Positions 36,201 to 45,999 of a DNA stretch of 64,000 nt are shown here, piece after piece (within the stretch, counting starts at the first letter, position 1; each line of letters begins with the position of its first letter). The DNA is from Liolophura sinensis (lineage: Eukaryota > Mollusca > Polyplacophora > Chitonida > Chitonidae), in the NCBI RefSeq assembly GCF_032854445.1, contig NC_088296.1:10512706-10576705 (forward strand), in the 5' to 3' direction. The notes beneath the pieces were generated by a model. That model did no database searches, was not told the DNA's origin, and was given only the letters and a program-made list of their open reading frames with translations. A program made the position numbers and the translations under genes.

Positions 36201-39200
36201 TGTTAAATTTGTGTGTGACCGTCACTCACGAAGACAAAACTGAAGCGTGTCGGTTGTATCGACCATTCCCTCTACATCCGTCAGCAATTTTATCTGAGAG
36301 TTGACAGTAAGAGAACATCAAATTTACCAAAAGTAGAAGTATATAAGTAAATATTAAGAAGACATGAAAGCAAACTAAATTTTATTCCGTGTTCTAGGGT
36401 TAAAAGCATTTGATGACTCCATGGACACATTTCGTAGATGATGTAAGTCAAGCAATGATTTATTGGATAGCAATTTTACTCCGAGTTTATACGATTATAT
36501 CAGAGTGGTGTGTGTGCCTTATACGTCCTTCTATTTTGTCAAGATGATCGATATTTTGACGAGCTCACTTTTATTGAATTAATATCGGCCCTGCGACCTG
36601 CAGACTGCCTTTTCACAGACGTTTTGCCGTTGTGCTGAAGATATACGACACGTCTCAGATGGGCAGTTAGATATTTTCGACTCAGTTTGCAATTTAATAG
36701 TCTTAAAAATGTTAAAAACATTTTTACCACACGTTGTTGATGTTAACTGTTTTATAAAAAAAGAAGGGATGGCATTGTTATTGACGCCCACATTCTCCAC
36801 AATCATCTTGCCCCAATTATCGTCCAACACATCCGTGACTCCGTAGGTATATACAAAAAATAACCAACGGGTGAGGCTGTATTACCTGGCTGTTTGGTAA
36901 ATATCACAGTTTATCCAATGCGGACTGACCAGTCAGAAGCAAAGCATTTCTTCGGTAGTAATAATTAAATTTTACTTTGTCAGGTTTATGAGTAAAAAGC
37001 AATACCATCTCCCTTCACCAAGTGCTTGGCAACTCTCCTGACTAATTGACCTCTTGTCAGTTTATCCCAATTAGGGTTTCATTCTAACTGTTCATAAAAA
37101 TGTTTAAAAAGTAGCAATTAGCACCATGGCTTAAGCAGAATTAGGTAACAAAAACGCAATGATCTTTACTGAAATATTTTAGACGTCACTGGTCTAGAAT
37201 TACTCAAATGCTCTGCTGTCATTACATTTAATATATAACTTGTGGCGGCATCACAAATAGTACCATTTCTAAAGTCATTGGTATGAACCGACCAATGATT
37301 GGTACCGTATCCAATGAGGGGAAGAGGAACTTACATGAGGCTGTGCATGCAAAAAAAACGCATTATTTCAGGGGCCAAATTCCAACTCTGGGCAGTATAG
37401 AAATATTGTTGCATTATCCACAAATATGATAAGTATGAATGTTTTAATCATACAACACATTGGTTTAATCATTTAGTCGCTTTCATATTGAGGAAACACC
37501 CACCCACTCTCCTGTATTTCGCGATCTCTCTTTAAATGAACACTAGCACAACCGTTTAAATATCAGTACACCCTTTACGTGCCGCAGAACGAACTACGGT
37601 GTGTACAGTTTTCTAGCAGGTCACGTGTCAGAACTTACTCCTTACTTTTGATTATTTATTTATTTGATTGGTGTTTCACGTCGTACTCAAGAATTTTTCA
37701 CTTATACAACGGCGACCAGCATTTTTGTGCGAGGAAAACGGACTGGGCCCAGGTGAACCGTGGCTTTGCAACTACAACAAAGGTGAGAGTTTAAAACAAC
37801 AAACAGATTTTGAGATATATATGGCAAGAGAGATAACAGGCCATGTGACAGTGCTCATTATGCATGGCTAGCGCCACTTGCAACATTTCTTCCAATGGTC
37901 ACACTGTGATAGAAAAATATAGTCTACAGTGCGTGAACCTGATTTTCTCATGGCCGGAAATATCTGCTATCTGGGTTGTTAAATTGTGACGAACGTGTTT
38001 TCACATTACATTTGTTATTATATCTATTATTCACAATATTAAGTCTTGTGATAAATTAGAAACAAATTTAAATACAGGTAGCATTTATTTATGTGATAAC
38101 GGCGGTCAGAATTTTTGCCTGAGGAAACCGCGTATATTCTGAGACACACCCATGACCATCTGCAGGTTGTTGGCAGACCTTCTCATGTACGACCGTGAAC
38201 ACCATGAGCTGAACTTGAAAACACGTGCAGGACCTAAATTACCTTCGTATTAGAATAACATGAAAGTTACACGTATTTCAGAGTATTAAAGACAAATTCT
38301 TGAACTTTGTGTTTTTAAAATGTAGCAAGCAGAACTGTATGAATGCTGAAGTTTTCTATGGGATTGGCTTCGACATAGATTTGAGAAGAACTAAAAAATC
38401 CAAGCTGACTCCTTTACTGACAGCTTTTTACACAAAAGTTTTTGCAAGTAATCAATGCACACACGTATAATTTTTCTTCAAACAAAACTTTAAAATCGTT
38501 GAGTAAATATACTGCATTAGATGCAATTTTAATTATGTGTAAGAATTATATCTGCTTATGCTGAGAACTTACTTGAGCAAAATGGCACATTACTTCCAGG
38601 TACAGGCCTTAAACCAGCATATCCTGGTTTGCAACGACAACCACTCTGCCCACATGATATCCCATGTCCACATGTTGTCCAGCCGCAGTTCATAGCTTCC
38701 ATACCTATGATATGCATAAGGGAAATCAAATCAAAGCGACAAATCACACAAGCTAAACAAGTGCTAAGAACAAATATTTACTTAAATAAGTAATAAAACC
38801 TATAATACAATTACTATTTCATTATTATCATTGAACAAGGCTGAAAAACACTTTCCAACACGTGGGCATGTGGTTTGCTAAATTATGTTAGCTGGGGAAA
38901 ATTGACAAGAAGCCGTGTTTGACCGATTGCGTATGACCATTTGCCAACTATCACACTCGTCGCTGCTCTTGATTTACTCTCTATGGTGTACTTTTATGGT
39001 GGTCTTTTGTAGTATTACATGACATATAGTTTGGTGTATTCCAGTTTTTTTCTGTACTGTGATTCGGACTGTGACACAGTGTAAAACTAAATTTAGGGAT
39101 TTGAAGCTAAGTATTTTCAATGGCCTGTAAATTGAAAGCTATAACCACTTTGTAAAGTTTGTAAAGTCTGCACCAAACGGTAGCCCCAGATATGTTCATT

Positions 39201-42200
39201 CCGTGGTGTTTGAAGCATTTTAGCTAACAACCATCTACCTGAGTAGAACGAGATATCCCGTCCGTTAATGAAAAGCTTTTCAAAATTTATTTGATTGGTG
39301 TTTTACGCCTTACTGAGGAATATTTCACTTATACGACAGTGGCCAACATTATAGTGAAAAGCATTATGATCACATGTAACTGAAGGAAATGTGGCCTCTT
39401 GTCAGTTTACCTGCTTTTGTTTTATTACAATTGTTCATGTAAATGCTTCAACCACAGCAGTTTACACGCCTCCTGGCACCATGGGTTAAGGAGAATTAGG
39501 TGAAAATATGCAGTGAAGTTAACTGCAGTTAATTAGACATCATAGGTTTAAAATTACTCAACAATACATAACTGTTCAAGGATCTCCTCTCACGCCGACC
39601 TCAAAATGGCACAATTTCAAATCTGAATTTGTAAATTATCAGTGTTTAGTTAGTAGCATGTTTAAGAATCTTGTAGGGGGCCTCCGTGGCTCATTTGGTT
39701 AGCGTTCATCCAGCTCATGTTAGCTTCCTCTCCGTCAGTACGTGGCAAGGTCTGCCACCAACTTGCGTATGGTCGTGGGTTTCCCCCGGGCTCTGTCCGG
39801 TTTTCCCTCACCATAATACTGACCGCCGTCGTATAAGTGAAATATTCTTGAGAACGGCGTAAAACATCAATCAAATAAATAAATAAATAAGAATCTTGTA
39901 ACTGGCGTACACGTCTAGAGCTGTAACAATCTACATCACAAATCAGTTATTCATAAACTAGTCCGTTAAGGAAACGCCATCTAACGTCACACTAAAGAAC
40001 TAAACTATGAAATATACCGTATAAAGGTATTTCCACTTGGGGTTTCTCTACTCTCTCTAATCACTTACTGTATTAAACTGGTCACCAATACATTAGCTTT
40101 AAAAGAAACAAAGTCGTCTTGAGTTTAACTACATACAAGGGGTATCATTCAAGGGAATGTCTCGTTGTTCAGATCATCGAGTTGCTAGAATTTCTTATTA
40201 GCAACATCTATGTAAAATTTGGGGAGACCATATATCAAACGGGGACAAATTGTTCCCCATATTGGCTGACCTATACATGTTCTCGTATGAATACAACTAT
40301 ATGCTGAATCCATTACAGCGTAATCCTCACCAGGCCCGATCTTTCTCATTCGCTAATCGCCATATTGATGATTTGCTAGCTTTAGCCGATCCAAACATAG
40401 CAAATATAAAATAATTAAGGCGTACAGCATAGAGAAAATACCACAGTAGGGACAAGACGATAGGTAATAAATGCTCACAGGAAAGCGGTGAAATACGGCC
40501 TGTTGTCAATTAACGTCATTCTAGGTTTTATCCTTACTGTTCATTAAAATGCATAAATAGTACTAACGGCCCCCCCCCCCACAGGTATTAGGGTGGGTGC
40601 AAATTGTTCTCCATACTGGCTGACCTATGTTTGTTCTCGTATGAATACGACTATGTGCTGAATCTATGTATTCCTCACCAGGCCCGATCTTTAACATTCG
40701 CTAATCGCCATAGTGATGATTTGCTAGCTTTATCCCACCCAAACACAGAAAATATAAAATAATTAAGACGTACAGCATAGAGAAAATACAAGAGAAGCAA
40801 CGACAGGTTGATAGCTAGTAAATGCTCACAGGAAACCGGTTTACATTCATCGTGTCAAATCACATTACCACGTTGGATATTTGCTCTCTTGCAATCAAAC
40901 CGCAACTGAGATACACATTTTAATAACTGATATACTAGCATGGCACCAGATTTGATTACCGATTTCATTCATTCACCTACAACATTATTTACGTCTTTCG
41001 AACATCAATGGAAAATGTTAATGGCTTCTCTTTGCATCATTCCGTCCATATTTCGTACTTCATATACCTTGTTTTTTGTGGTTTGTGTTAAACGTCGTTT
41101 TGAGAATAGATTTATCTCAAAATCTGCAGTGAGTGTAACATTGTTACTGGCAAATATATACATTGGTCAGGATATCAGATGATCTAATACATAGTCGATT
41201 CTAATTCCATTTAACCTGAGGCTGAGGGCTGTACAGGTATGTCTATATATTACTTCATTACATTCACCCGTCCCCCCCCCCCCCCCGCCCCCTCAATCAA
41301 CCACCACCATAATGCTAGCTGCCGTCGTATAAGTAAAACATCAATCAATTAAATCCTTTAACATAGTGGTTTTATGAACAGTTAGTATCAACGCGCATCT
41401 GAGATTCATATATTTGCATTCGACTTCGAATTTGACTTGACTTTCATCATTGCAAACTGTTGGCTGCTTCTCTTTGGTGATTGTAACAGGCATGCAGTTA
41501 TTTTTGTTTCTAATTCAGGTGTCTGTAACAGGTATGTAGTAATATCCGAATCATAAATCCGCAGTTTTCACAATACCGCAATCTAGCAATAATGGCTATA
41601 TCCGTCTTCCTTAGTAGGTTCATGTAACAGAATGACCTTCTCAAGAACCTATCATCACTTCCTGATGATAGGAAAACAACTTCAGACTTAAGTAGTTGAA
41701 TTTTTCAAACATTTTTTCCCGCCTAAATGTATAACCTTAAACACTTTGACTAGCACATAAACTTTATTTCAGAATATTTGATATTGCATTACTGGATAAG
41801 GTAAGGTCAAATATATGTCTATTAACAATTTCTCTAACTCCGCTACTTCAGGTAAATCGACGTTGACATACAAGCCTTATTGCATATCTTCCTTAGGTAA
41901 CGTTAACCTTTGTACAGTGTCTTCTGAAGCTCGGCGTTAAACTTCAGTCAATTAGATAAATATTGACATCTTATCTCTCGGATACTGTATCTTTACTGAC
42001 ATCTTTACAATCCTTTACAGTGTCACTGATGTCTTTACATACAGTGTCTTTGTTTACATCTTTACCCTATGATACAGTCTTAATTGATATCTTTACGCTA
42101 TGATACAGTGTCTTTATTGATATCTTTGCCCTATGACACAGTGTCTTTATTGATATCTTTACCCTATAATACAGTGCTTTGTTGATTTATTTACCCTATG

Positions 42201-45200
42201 ATACAGTGTCTTTATTGATATCTTTACCCTATAATACAGTGTCTTTGTTGATTTATTTACCCTATGATACAATGTCTTTTTTGATATCTTTACCATCTGA
42301 TACAGTGTTTTCATTGGTCTTTACCCAATGATACAATCTCTTGGACATTTCTACCCTTTTATAGAGTCCATATAGTGTCCATATTAGCATTTTACCCCTT
42401 CTTCAGTGTCTTCGTTGAAAACTTTACCCTATGATATACTTTGCTGACTTCTCTACCCTTTGATACAATGTCTTTATTGATATCTTTACCCTATGACATC
42501 GTGTCTTTATTAATATCCTTATTCATTAATACAATATCTTTATTAATATTTTTACCTGTGCTACAATGTCTCGTTTGATATCTTTACCCTCTGATACAGT
42601 GTGTTTCTTGATATTGTTGTATTAATATTCTTGTTTATTATTATTTTTACCCTCTAATACACAGTGTCTTTATGGACGTCTTTACAGGTCTACGTCAGCA
42701 GTTAGAATAAAACACTAAATGAGGTAAACTGACGAGAGTCCGTATTTCACTGGTTACCTGTGACCAGTTGGCAACTATCATAATGTCGTCACTACTGTCG
42801 TCACTGCTCTGGTTTTACTTTCTGTTGTAGTCTTCTTTATTGTACACGTCTCGCCTTCTAACACCTGTTAGATCCCTTGATTTTACTATACGTCTCAAGT
42901 TACCGATTCACAAAGTAATGCGTCAAGGATACTCCATCAAACGTTTTCATGTTATGGAGTATAACACTCTGGTTGGCGATTTGTTTCATAGTTATATAGT
43001 TGTATTTAAGTGCGCATTATACATATGTATTCAACTGGAAATTATACACTTGTATTTCAATGGAAATTAAACATTTGTATTCAAATGGAAATTATTCACC
43101 CTACGAGTCCATGAGCCCCGCTACGTGCTACCAGCTCTATTTATATAAGATATGCTGACATATTTACTCTCCACTACAGTGTCTTCATTGACCTTATTTA
43201 TCAGCTGGCAGTGTATAAAAGACTATGGCATAGAGAGCAACATGAGAGGAGCGAGGACAGTGTGATAAGTGGGAAATTGTCACACATAACCGGTGAAATA
43301 CGGCCTCTGTGAATGTACATTATTTAAGTTATTATTATAACTGTTCATGTAAATGCTTACACAGCAGCAACTTACACCCCACATAACACCGCGGCTTATG
43401 CAGAACTATTTTTCTGCCTATATTCAATATTGCCGTTAGTCAGTGACGCGTAATAAACATGTTCTACACAGAAATGCTGGACGTCCATATTCTGGCAAAG
43501 AAAATGAACTTAGAAAACTAATTTATAATGTTAAACTGCATAAGCTCGGTGCTAGCGGCAAGACTTCATTGCCTCGGGTGACGTCATAATTATTGAAAAA
43601 CCAGGGGTATGTTGGATATCGGGCGGAGTTTTCCTTGTTTTGACGGAAGGGCGATAATTAAACTGTTACCTGAACTGCCATCGACTTTACTGTAAATCCA
43701 GTTTCTGACATTGCCATATTTGACATTGTTCGCCCGTTTTAGTATAACATAACCTTCATGAATGAATTTTATTTTATCTCTTGTAGTATATGATCTCACG
43801 ACAGTATGGTGTTAGGAAATTTTAAAAACAATGTAGTCTATTCATAGATCAGTATTAATGTACGCTGCGCTACTGCGTGGAGCTGCTCTCCATGCCCATG
43901 GCCCAGCATGCCACTTGTTCTTGAATAGTTTTGACTTCGCCCGAGGCAAAGCATTCTTGGAGTTGAAAACAGGCTTACGGAGTTTAACATTAACAATTAG
44001 AAAAATTATTCTTAGTGTATGTTGTATTAATGTACAACATATCAATGTGTAGAGTTTGTGTTGTTACGTGTCAGAAACGAAAGGTAATTTTGGTAGTGAG
44101 TATGACTGATTTTACAGAGAGCTGAATATAGGCGACTCTCTAAAATTCACATGTTCATCTTCTCTTGTTACGGTGTCGTTTTGAAGGAAATGTCAGCTAA
44201 CACTGATATATCTCTTTTCCTGTTGCAGGGTTCTCTTTAACAAAATTTTCAGGTAACACTGATGTATGTTGAATACTCTTCGAAGGGCTTTTAAAAAATA
44301 TAAAACGAACATAATGTTCGGATTTGCATCTAAACCTCGGGTGACAAATCGCTACAAAGGGATTTTTAAGTAGGATCAGAAAATGAGTGGGGATAGCTGC
44401 ACTATAGCTCTGTTCTATTAACACTATTATTAACATTTGTTTACGTGGACTTTTCGATCATTCAGGTTGAAGTACTGGAGTATTATACAGTATGTAGCGA
44501 ATGTAACGCTTTATGTTTCATTATATCTGGGAAAGCACCAACCAAAAATACGATCGGAAGTTCATTATGTCAAAACTCGAATGTTTCATCAGACATGTCC
44601 TCCTAACACATAGCAAACTGACATCAGGCAAAGCTTGATCCAAGACAAACCTCCTTGTCTTTACTAGTATTTAAGCATTTACATAAACGGCGTAAACCCC
44701 AGCTAAGGTAAACTGACCAGAGGTAGGATTTCACGGGTCACGTGTGGTATTTGCCAGTTATCACACTCTCGTCGCTGCTTTGGTTTTACACAGTAAACCT
44801 GTAAGTCTTGTATTATATTCAGTCAATCCAACCTTAATCTGAGCGAACGTTTAAGCTCATCCACACACAAGTCTTGGCCTCAAGCAAAACGTAAAGCCCA
44901 GAACAGCCTCAAACAAATCATGACTTCGCACAAACACTGACATCAGACAAGCCTTGCGGAGCTTACATAATATAAGTCTGAAGTGATAACAGGAAAATCA
45001 AATGACGGAGCCTTGCGAATATTTGTAAAAGTGTCCTTAATCAATGAGATCCCGCGTTCGATCCTAACCCCCGCTTGCTAGACTAATTTAAATTTTACCT
45101 CCAGAGCTAAACTCACACGGTTGAGTATTTGTCACTGTCTGTACGGTAACAAGAAAAACGTGTAGCTGCTAGCGTCAATACACAAGTGTTCAGATCGCTC

Positions 45201-45378
45201 CGTTAAGGTCGACAAAGGCGAAAATACACTGTATACAACTGAGGAAATCTGTTTCACCTGCCCTGGCTCTAACACGGTTACACTGCAGGTATAACTTACC
45301 TGGGACACATATCGATGTCAGAATGACCAGCGGAATCAGAATCTGTCCCCAGCGTTTTGTGGGCGTCTGAGATTCCAT
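29522..45378 (-). CDS. Gene C: EGF/cbEGF receptor with tyrosine-rich tail
   Basis: Nine exons on the minus strand: 45300-45378 signal, 38573-38704 EGF1, 35691-35810 EGF2, four 135-nt cbEGF exons (33808-33942, 33142-33276, 32511-32645, 31742-31876), 30923-31046 stalk and helix, 29522-30206 tail. The joined CDS is exactly 1680 nt, giving 559 residues. Domains: 27-70 EGF1, 71-110 EGF2, 111-290 four cbEGF, about 306-331 membrane helix, 332-559 tail. Tail motifs: IAYENI (Y359), NPTY (Y378), VRYEEV (Y399), STYNVL (Y468), YNTLYGL (Y489/Y493), TTYSAV (Y527) and terminal YDEI (Y551). Several fit ITIM or ITSM consensus and one is a PTB-type NPxY. Known from the family: CED-1/Draper/MEGF10 engulfment receptors use NPxY plus YxxL. 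Inferred: phagocytic or immune surface receptor. This is the most complete of the three paralogues. Confidence 0.88.
30923..31046 (-). CDS. Gene C exon 8, stalk and transmembrane helix
   Basis: A 124-nt exon, phase 1 in and phase 2 out. An Ala/Thr stalk precedes a helix starting [14 protein letters not shown]. The acceptor is CGCTTCAG and the donor GTAACCAA, a weaker donor than in A because +4 and +5 are AC. Confidence 0.85.
31480..31650 (+). mobile_element. SINE-like family C, copy 2
   Basis: It ends TTGTTGAGTACGACGTTAAAC then CACTCTCTCACTCATTCAC. It lies between the gene C cbEGF4 and membrane exons. Confidence 0.65.
31742..31876 (-). CDS. Gene C exon 7, cbEGF domain 4
   Basis: A 135-nt phase 1-1 exon starting [15 protein letters not shown], six cysteines, ending ELGCSK. 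The acceptor is CCATATAG and the donor GTAAGTAA. It is the membrane-proximal cbEGF. Confidence 0.87.
32165..32290 (-). mobile_element. Family B insertion inside a duplicated exon unit
   Basis: GAGGTAAATTGACAAAAGG to TTTTACCCTCTATGCTTGACG. Its presence explains why the cbEGF3-cbEGF4 spacing (769 bp) exceeds the other two (631 and 666 bp). Confidence 0.7.
32511..32645 (-). CDS. Gene C exon 6, cbEGF domain 3
   Basis: A 135-nt phase 1-1 exon starting [15 protein letters not shown], six cysteines, ending EDVGCNLG. The acceptor is GTCCTGCAG and the donor GTAAGGAA. Confidence 0.88.
33142..33276 (-). CDS. Gene C exon 5, cbEGF domain 2
   Basis: A 135-nt phase 1-1 exon starting [15 protein letters not shown], six cysteines, ending EDVGCNVG. 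The acceptor is TTCATACAG and the donor GTAAGCAA. Confidence 0.88.
33808..33942 (-). CDS. Gene C exon 4, cbEGF domain 1
   Basis: A 135-nt phase 1-1 exon starting [15 protein letters not shown], with the [12 protein letters not shown] hydroxylation-type pattern (C-x-N-x4-Y-x-C-x-C). The acceptor is CTAACAAG and the donor GTAAGTAA. Confidence 0.88.
34040..34620 (+). pseudogene. LINE reverse transcriptase fragment
   Basis: Frames in order give [11 protein letters not shown] (34055), a YGVPWV block equivalent to GVPQGS, FVDDIIF (catalytic, near 34237), [20 protein letters not shown] and a KVSRNI segment with TLYTL. This is the usual order of non-LTR (CR1/Jockey-like) reverse transcriptases. Frameshifts and stops make it inactive. 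It sits in the gene C intron before cbEGF1. Confidence 0.7.
34748..34850 (+). repeat. Dispersed repeat, copy 1
   Basis: GTGTAGAGCTTGGGTCGTTAC to GATAGCTGAATATACTC; matches 44046-44140. Confidence 0.6.
34867..34990 (+). mobile_element. tRNA-SINE body and tail
   Basis: CATGCTGACTTCCTCTCCG to AACATCAATCAAATGAAC. Confidence 0.7.
35160..35270 (-). repeat. Duplicate of the remnant-exon flank
   Basis: It shares CCTCTACATCCGTC and the run TTTACCAAAAGTAGAAGTAT with 36265-36370, about 1.1 kb away. It contains only the intron-like part and the first bases of the decayed exon. Confidence 0.6.
35300..35425 (-). mobile_element. tRNA-SINE body
   Basis: CCGTACTTAAGAATATTTG to GGTTACTGTCAAACCTTCCC. Confidence 0.7.
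35691..35810 (-). CDS. Gene C exon 3, EGF-like domain 2
   Basis: A 120-nt phase 1-1 exon, the shortest EGF2 of the three genes, with six cysteines and the signature [11 protein letters not shown]. The acceptor is TAAAACAG and the donor GTGAGTAA. Confidence 0.83.
36230..36370 (-). pseudogene. Remnant of an extra EGF exon in gene C
   Basis: Bases 36230-36266 match the end of an EGF1-type exon (a D-T-L-Q-F-C-L ending and donor GTGAGTGA). Upstream the cysteine pattern is lost. An AG acceptor (CAACTCTCAG) would give a 64-nt exon that breaks frame. The segment 36266-36370 recurs at 35160-35270, so exon and intron pieces were duplicated and decayed. It is left out of the gene C model. Confidence 0.5.
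36380..37025. other. Gene C intron, no feature seen
   Basis: Frames at 36539-36830 minus are short and unsupported. Confidence 0.45.
37030..37210 (+). mobile_element. Family B repeat, 3' part
   Basis: CTCTTGTCAGTTTATCCC to TTTTAGACGTCACTGG. Confidence 0.6.
37652..37760 (-). mobile_element. tRNA-SINE tail half
   Basis: TTTATTTATTTGATTGGTGTTTC to a GGACTGGGCCC end. Confidence 0.7.
38080..38225 (-). mobile_element. Diverged tRNA-SINE
   Basis: GATAACGGCGGTCAGAATTTTTG, GACCATCTGCAGGTTG and CATGAGCTGAACTTG in order. Confidence 0.6.
38573..38704 (-). CDS. Gene C exon 2, EGF-like domain 1
   Basis: A 132-nt phase 1-1 exon with six cysteines; the middle reads [14 protein letters not shown]. The acceptor is ATCATAG and the donor GTAAGTTC. 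Confidence 0.83.
38885..39000 (-). mobile_element. Family B fragment
   Basis: AAAATTGACAAGAAGCCG through CGTCGCTGCTC to ACTCTCTATGGTGTAC. Confidence 0.6.
39285..39352 (-). mobile_element. tRNA-SINE tail fragment
   Basis: ATTTGATTGGTGTTTTACGCC to CCAACATTATAGTG; it abuts a family B copy. Confidence 0.7.
39360..39560 (+). mobile_element. Family B repeat, 3' two-thirds
   Basis: It begins directly after a SINE fragment. CTCTTGTCAGTTTACC, CACGCCTCCTGGCACCATGG and AATTAGACATC are in order. Confidence 0.65.
39677..39893 (+). mobile_element. tRNA-SINE with A box, B box deleted
   Basis: GGGGCCTCCGTGGCTCATTTGG (A-box-like) joins TCCAGCTCATGTTAGC, skipping the B box. The tail is complete. Confidence 0.8.
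40119..40410 (+). pseudogene. Penelope-like RT fragment 1
   Basis: It encodes the [12 protein letters not shown] block, a damaged MGTNC segment and [13 protein letters not shown], where the two aspartates are kept. Adjacent at 40410 is a family B repeat. Confidence 0.65.
40410..40570 (+). mobile_element. Family B repeat joined to Penelope fragment 1
   Basis: AATTAAGGCGTACAGCATAG starts right after the RT text. It ends at the poly-C run. Confidence 0.65.
40598..40755 (+). pseudogene. Penelope-like RT fragment 2 (duplicate)
   Basis: A near copy of 40248-40410, including GCAAATTGTTC, the tyrosine-rich stretch and the DDLLAL block, and again followed by a family B repeat. The ATT of IDD has become AGT. 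Confidence 0.65.
40763..40845 (+). mobile_element. Family B repeat joined to Penelope fragment 2
   Basis: AATTAAGACGTACAGCATAG to GGAAACCGG: the same junction as at 40410. Confidence 0.65.
40880..41110 (+). mobile_element. Penelope-like 3' tail fragment
   Basis: AATCAAACCGCAACTGAGATAC and GTGTTAAACGTCGTTTTG resemble 52090-52330, downstream of the large element. Non-coding. Confidence 0.4.
41272..41286. repeat. Poly-C run
   Basis: Fifteen C in a row; a similar run of 11 lies at 40570-40580. Confidence 0.95.
41375..41480 (+). mobile_element. Second Penelope-like 3' tail fragment
   Basis: TATGAACAGTTAGTATCAACGC and the GACTTCGAATTTGACTT area match the order seen at 52080-52160. Confidence 0.35.
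41960..42680. repeat. 31-34 bp minisatellite in gene C intron 1
   Basis: About 20 units of GATATCTTTACCCTATGATA followed by CAGTGTCTTTATT, increasingly degenerate toward both ends. Confidence 0.9.
42720..42840 (-). mobile_element. Family B fragment
   Basis: GAGGTAAACTGACGAGAG to TTTTACTTTCTGTTGTAG, with a small internal duplication of GTCGTCACT. Confidence 0.65.
42890..42990 (+). pseudogene. Penelope-like RT C-terminal fragment
   Basis: CAAGGATACTCCATCAAACG and GAGTATAACACTCTGGTTGG match 51635-51705 in the large element (protein GYSIK then EYNTLVG). Confidence 0.55.
43013..43098. repeat. 29-bp repeat, three units
   Basis: The unit is TTGTATTCAAATGGAAATTAT with small changes. It directly follows the Penelope-like fragment at 42890. 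Confidence 0.8.
43210..43470 (+). mobile_element. Family B repeat, nearly full length
   Basis: AGACTATGGCATAGAGAG, then ACATAACCGGTGAAATACGG, then TGTTCATGTAAATGC, then the 3' end. It lies just before the MITE at 43569. Confidence 0.65.
43569..43949. mobile_element. MITE with 18-bp terminal inverted repeats
   Basis: The left end TTGCCTCGGGTGACGTCA (43569-43586) and right end TGACTTCGCCCGAGGCAA (43932-43949) are inverted with 16 of 18 matches. The 381-bp interior has no coding potential. A second copy lies at 63586 onward, interior inverted. Confidence 0.75.
44046..44140 (+). repeat. Dispersed repeat, copy 2
   Basis: GTGTAGAGTTTGTGTTGTTAC to GAGAGCTGAATATAGGC; same orientation as copy 1. Confidence 0.6.
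44665..44805 (-). mobile_element. Family B fragment
   Basis: TATTTAAGCATTTACATAAAC to GCTTTGGTTTTACACAG. Confidence 0.6.
44830..44960. repeat. Short version of the gene A intron repeat
   Basis: CAGCCTCAAACAAATCATGACTTC and CATCAGACAAGCCTT match units at 12220-12420. It has only two or three units. Confidence 0.6.
45300..45378 (-). CDS. Gene C exon 1, signal peptide
   Basis: ATG at 45378; the N-terminus [12 protein letters not shown] is followed by [12 protein letters not shown]. The donor GTAAGTTA lies after 45300, phase 1. It is similar in length and sequence to exon 1 of gene A. Confidence 0.85.
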
Positions 45379-45660
45379 GAGTGTTCGCTGTCAGATATCC
45401 TATAAAGTGGGCTCTTATATGGTTCTTCACAATTACAAACCTAAACCTGGATTGTAAGCTTTTAGCTTTATGCGTACGTATCTGAGTGTCCTTATGCAGA
45501 AGTCGATATACATGAAACTTAAATGGGTTATCGGTTTTGTGAGAGTACTTCCTGGTTATTTCCAAAGTTAGCCCTCCGCTCCTGTAAACGTCCGATATCA
45601 CGTGGGACCTGTACCTTACGTTTGTTACAAACCGTGACCTAACTATACATATTTGTGACT
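45379..45660 (-). promoter_or_regulatory. 5' flank of gene C
   Basis: It shares the conserved blocks described for gene A. TATA-like ATATAAGAGC lies at 45411-45420, 33-42 nt before the ATG, and CTTTATAGG lies closer still. The transcription start cannot be fixed by eye. Confidence 0.4.
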
Positions 45661-45837
45661 CCATAGGAGGATATTTGGTGTCCTATAGCTTTGTGTCACA
45701 GCACACAGAAGAGAATAATATGTTTTACAAGTTGTTATTGGTTCATGTTTACTGAGATGGTATATGGACGCCATGCACGACGACTATATCGAGTGTAACA
45801 CATTTACATGTACTTGGACAACAGGGTCATGGACCGT

Positions 45838-45985
45838 ACGTGGGAAGGTTTTCCAGCAGCCAGCGGATGATCGTGGGATTTCCCCGAGCTCCGTCAGGTT
45901 TCTTCCCACCATAATGCTGGCCGTTATTGCATAACTGAAATATCCTTAAGTACGGAGTAAAACACCAATAAATAAATAAATACAG
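45838..45985 (+). mobile_element. tRNA-SINE body and tail
   Basis: CGTACGTGGGAAGG to AACACCAATAAATAAATAAATAC. Confidence 0.75.
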
Positions 45986-45999
45986 GATGGTGAACATGT

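Noticed and set aside
41960-42680. CRISPR-like alternation of repeats
   Set aside because: Units are contiguous and degenerate with no unique spacers, and the DNA is eukaryotic.
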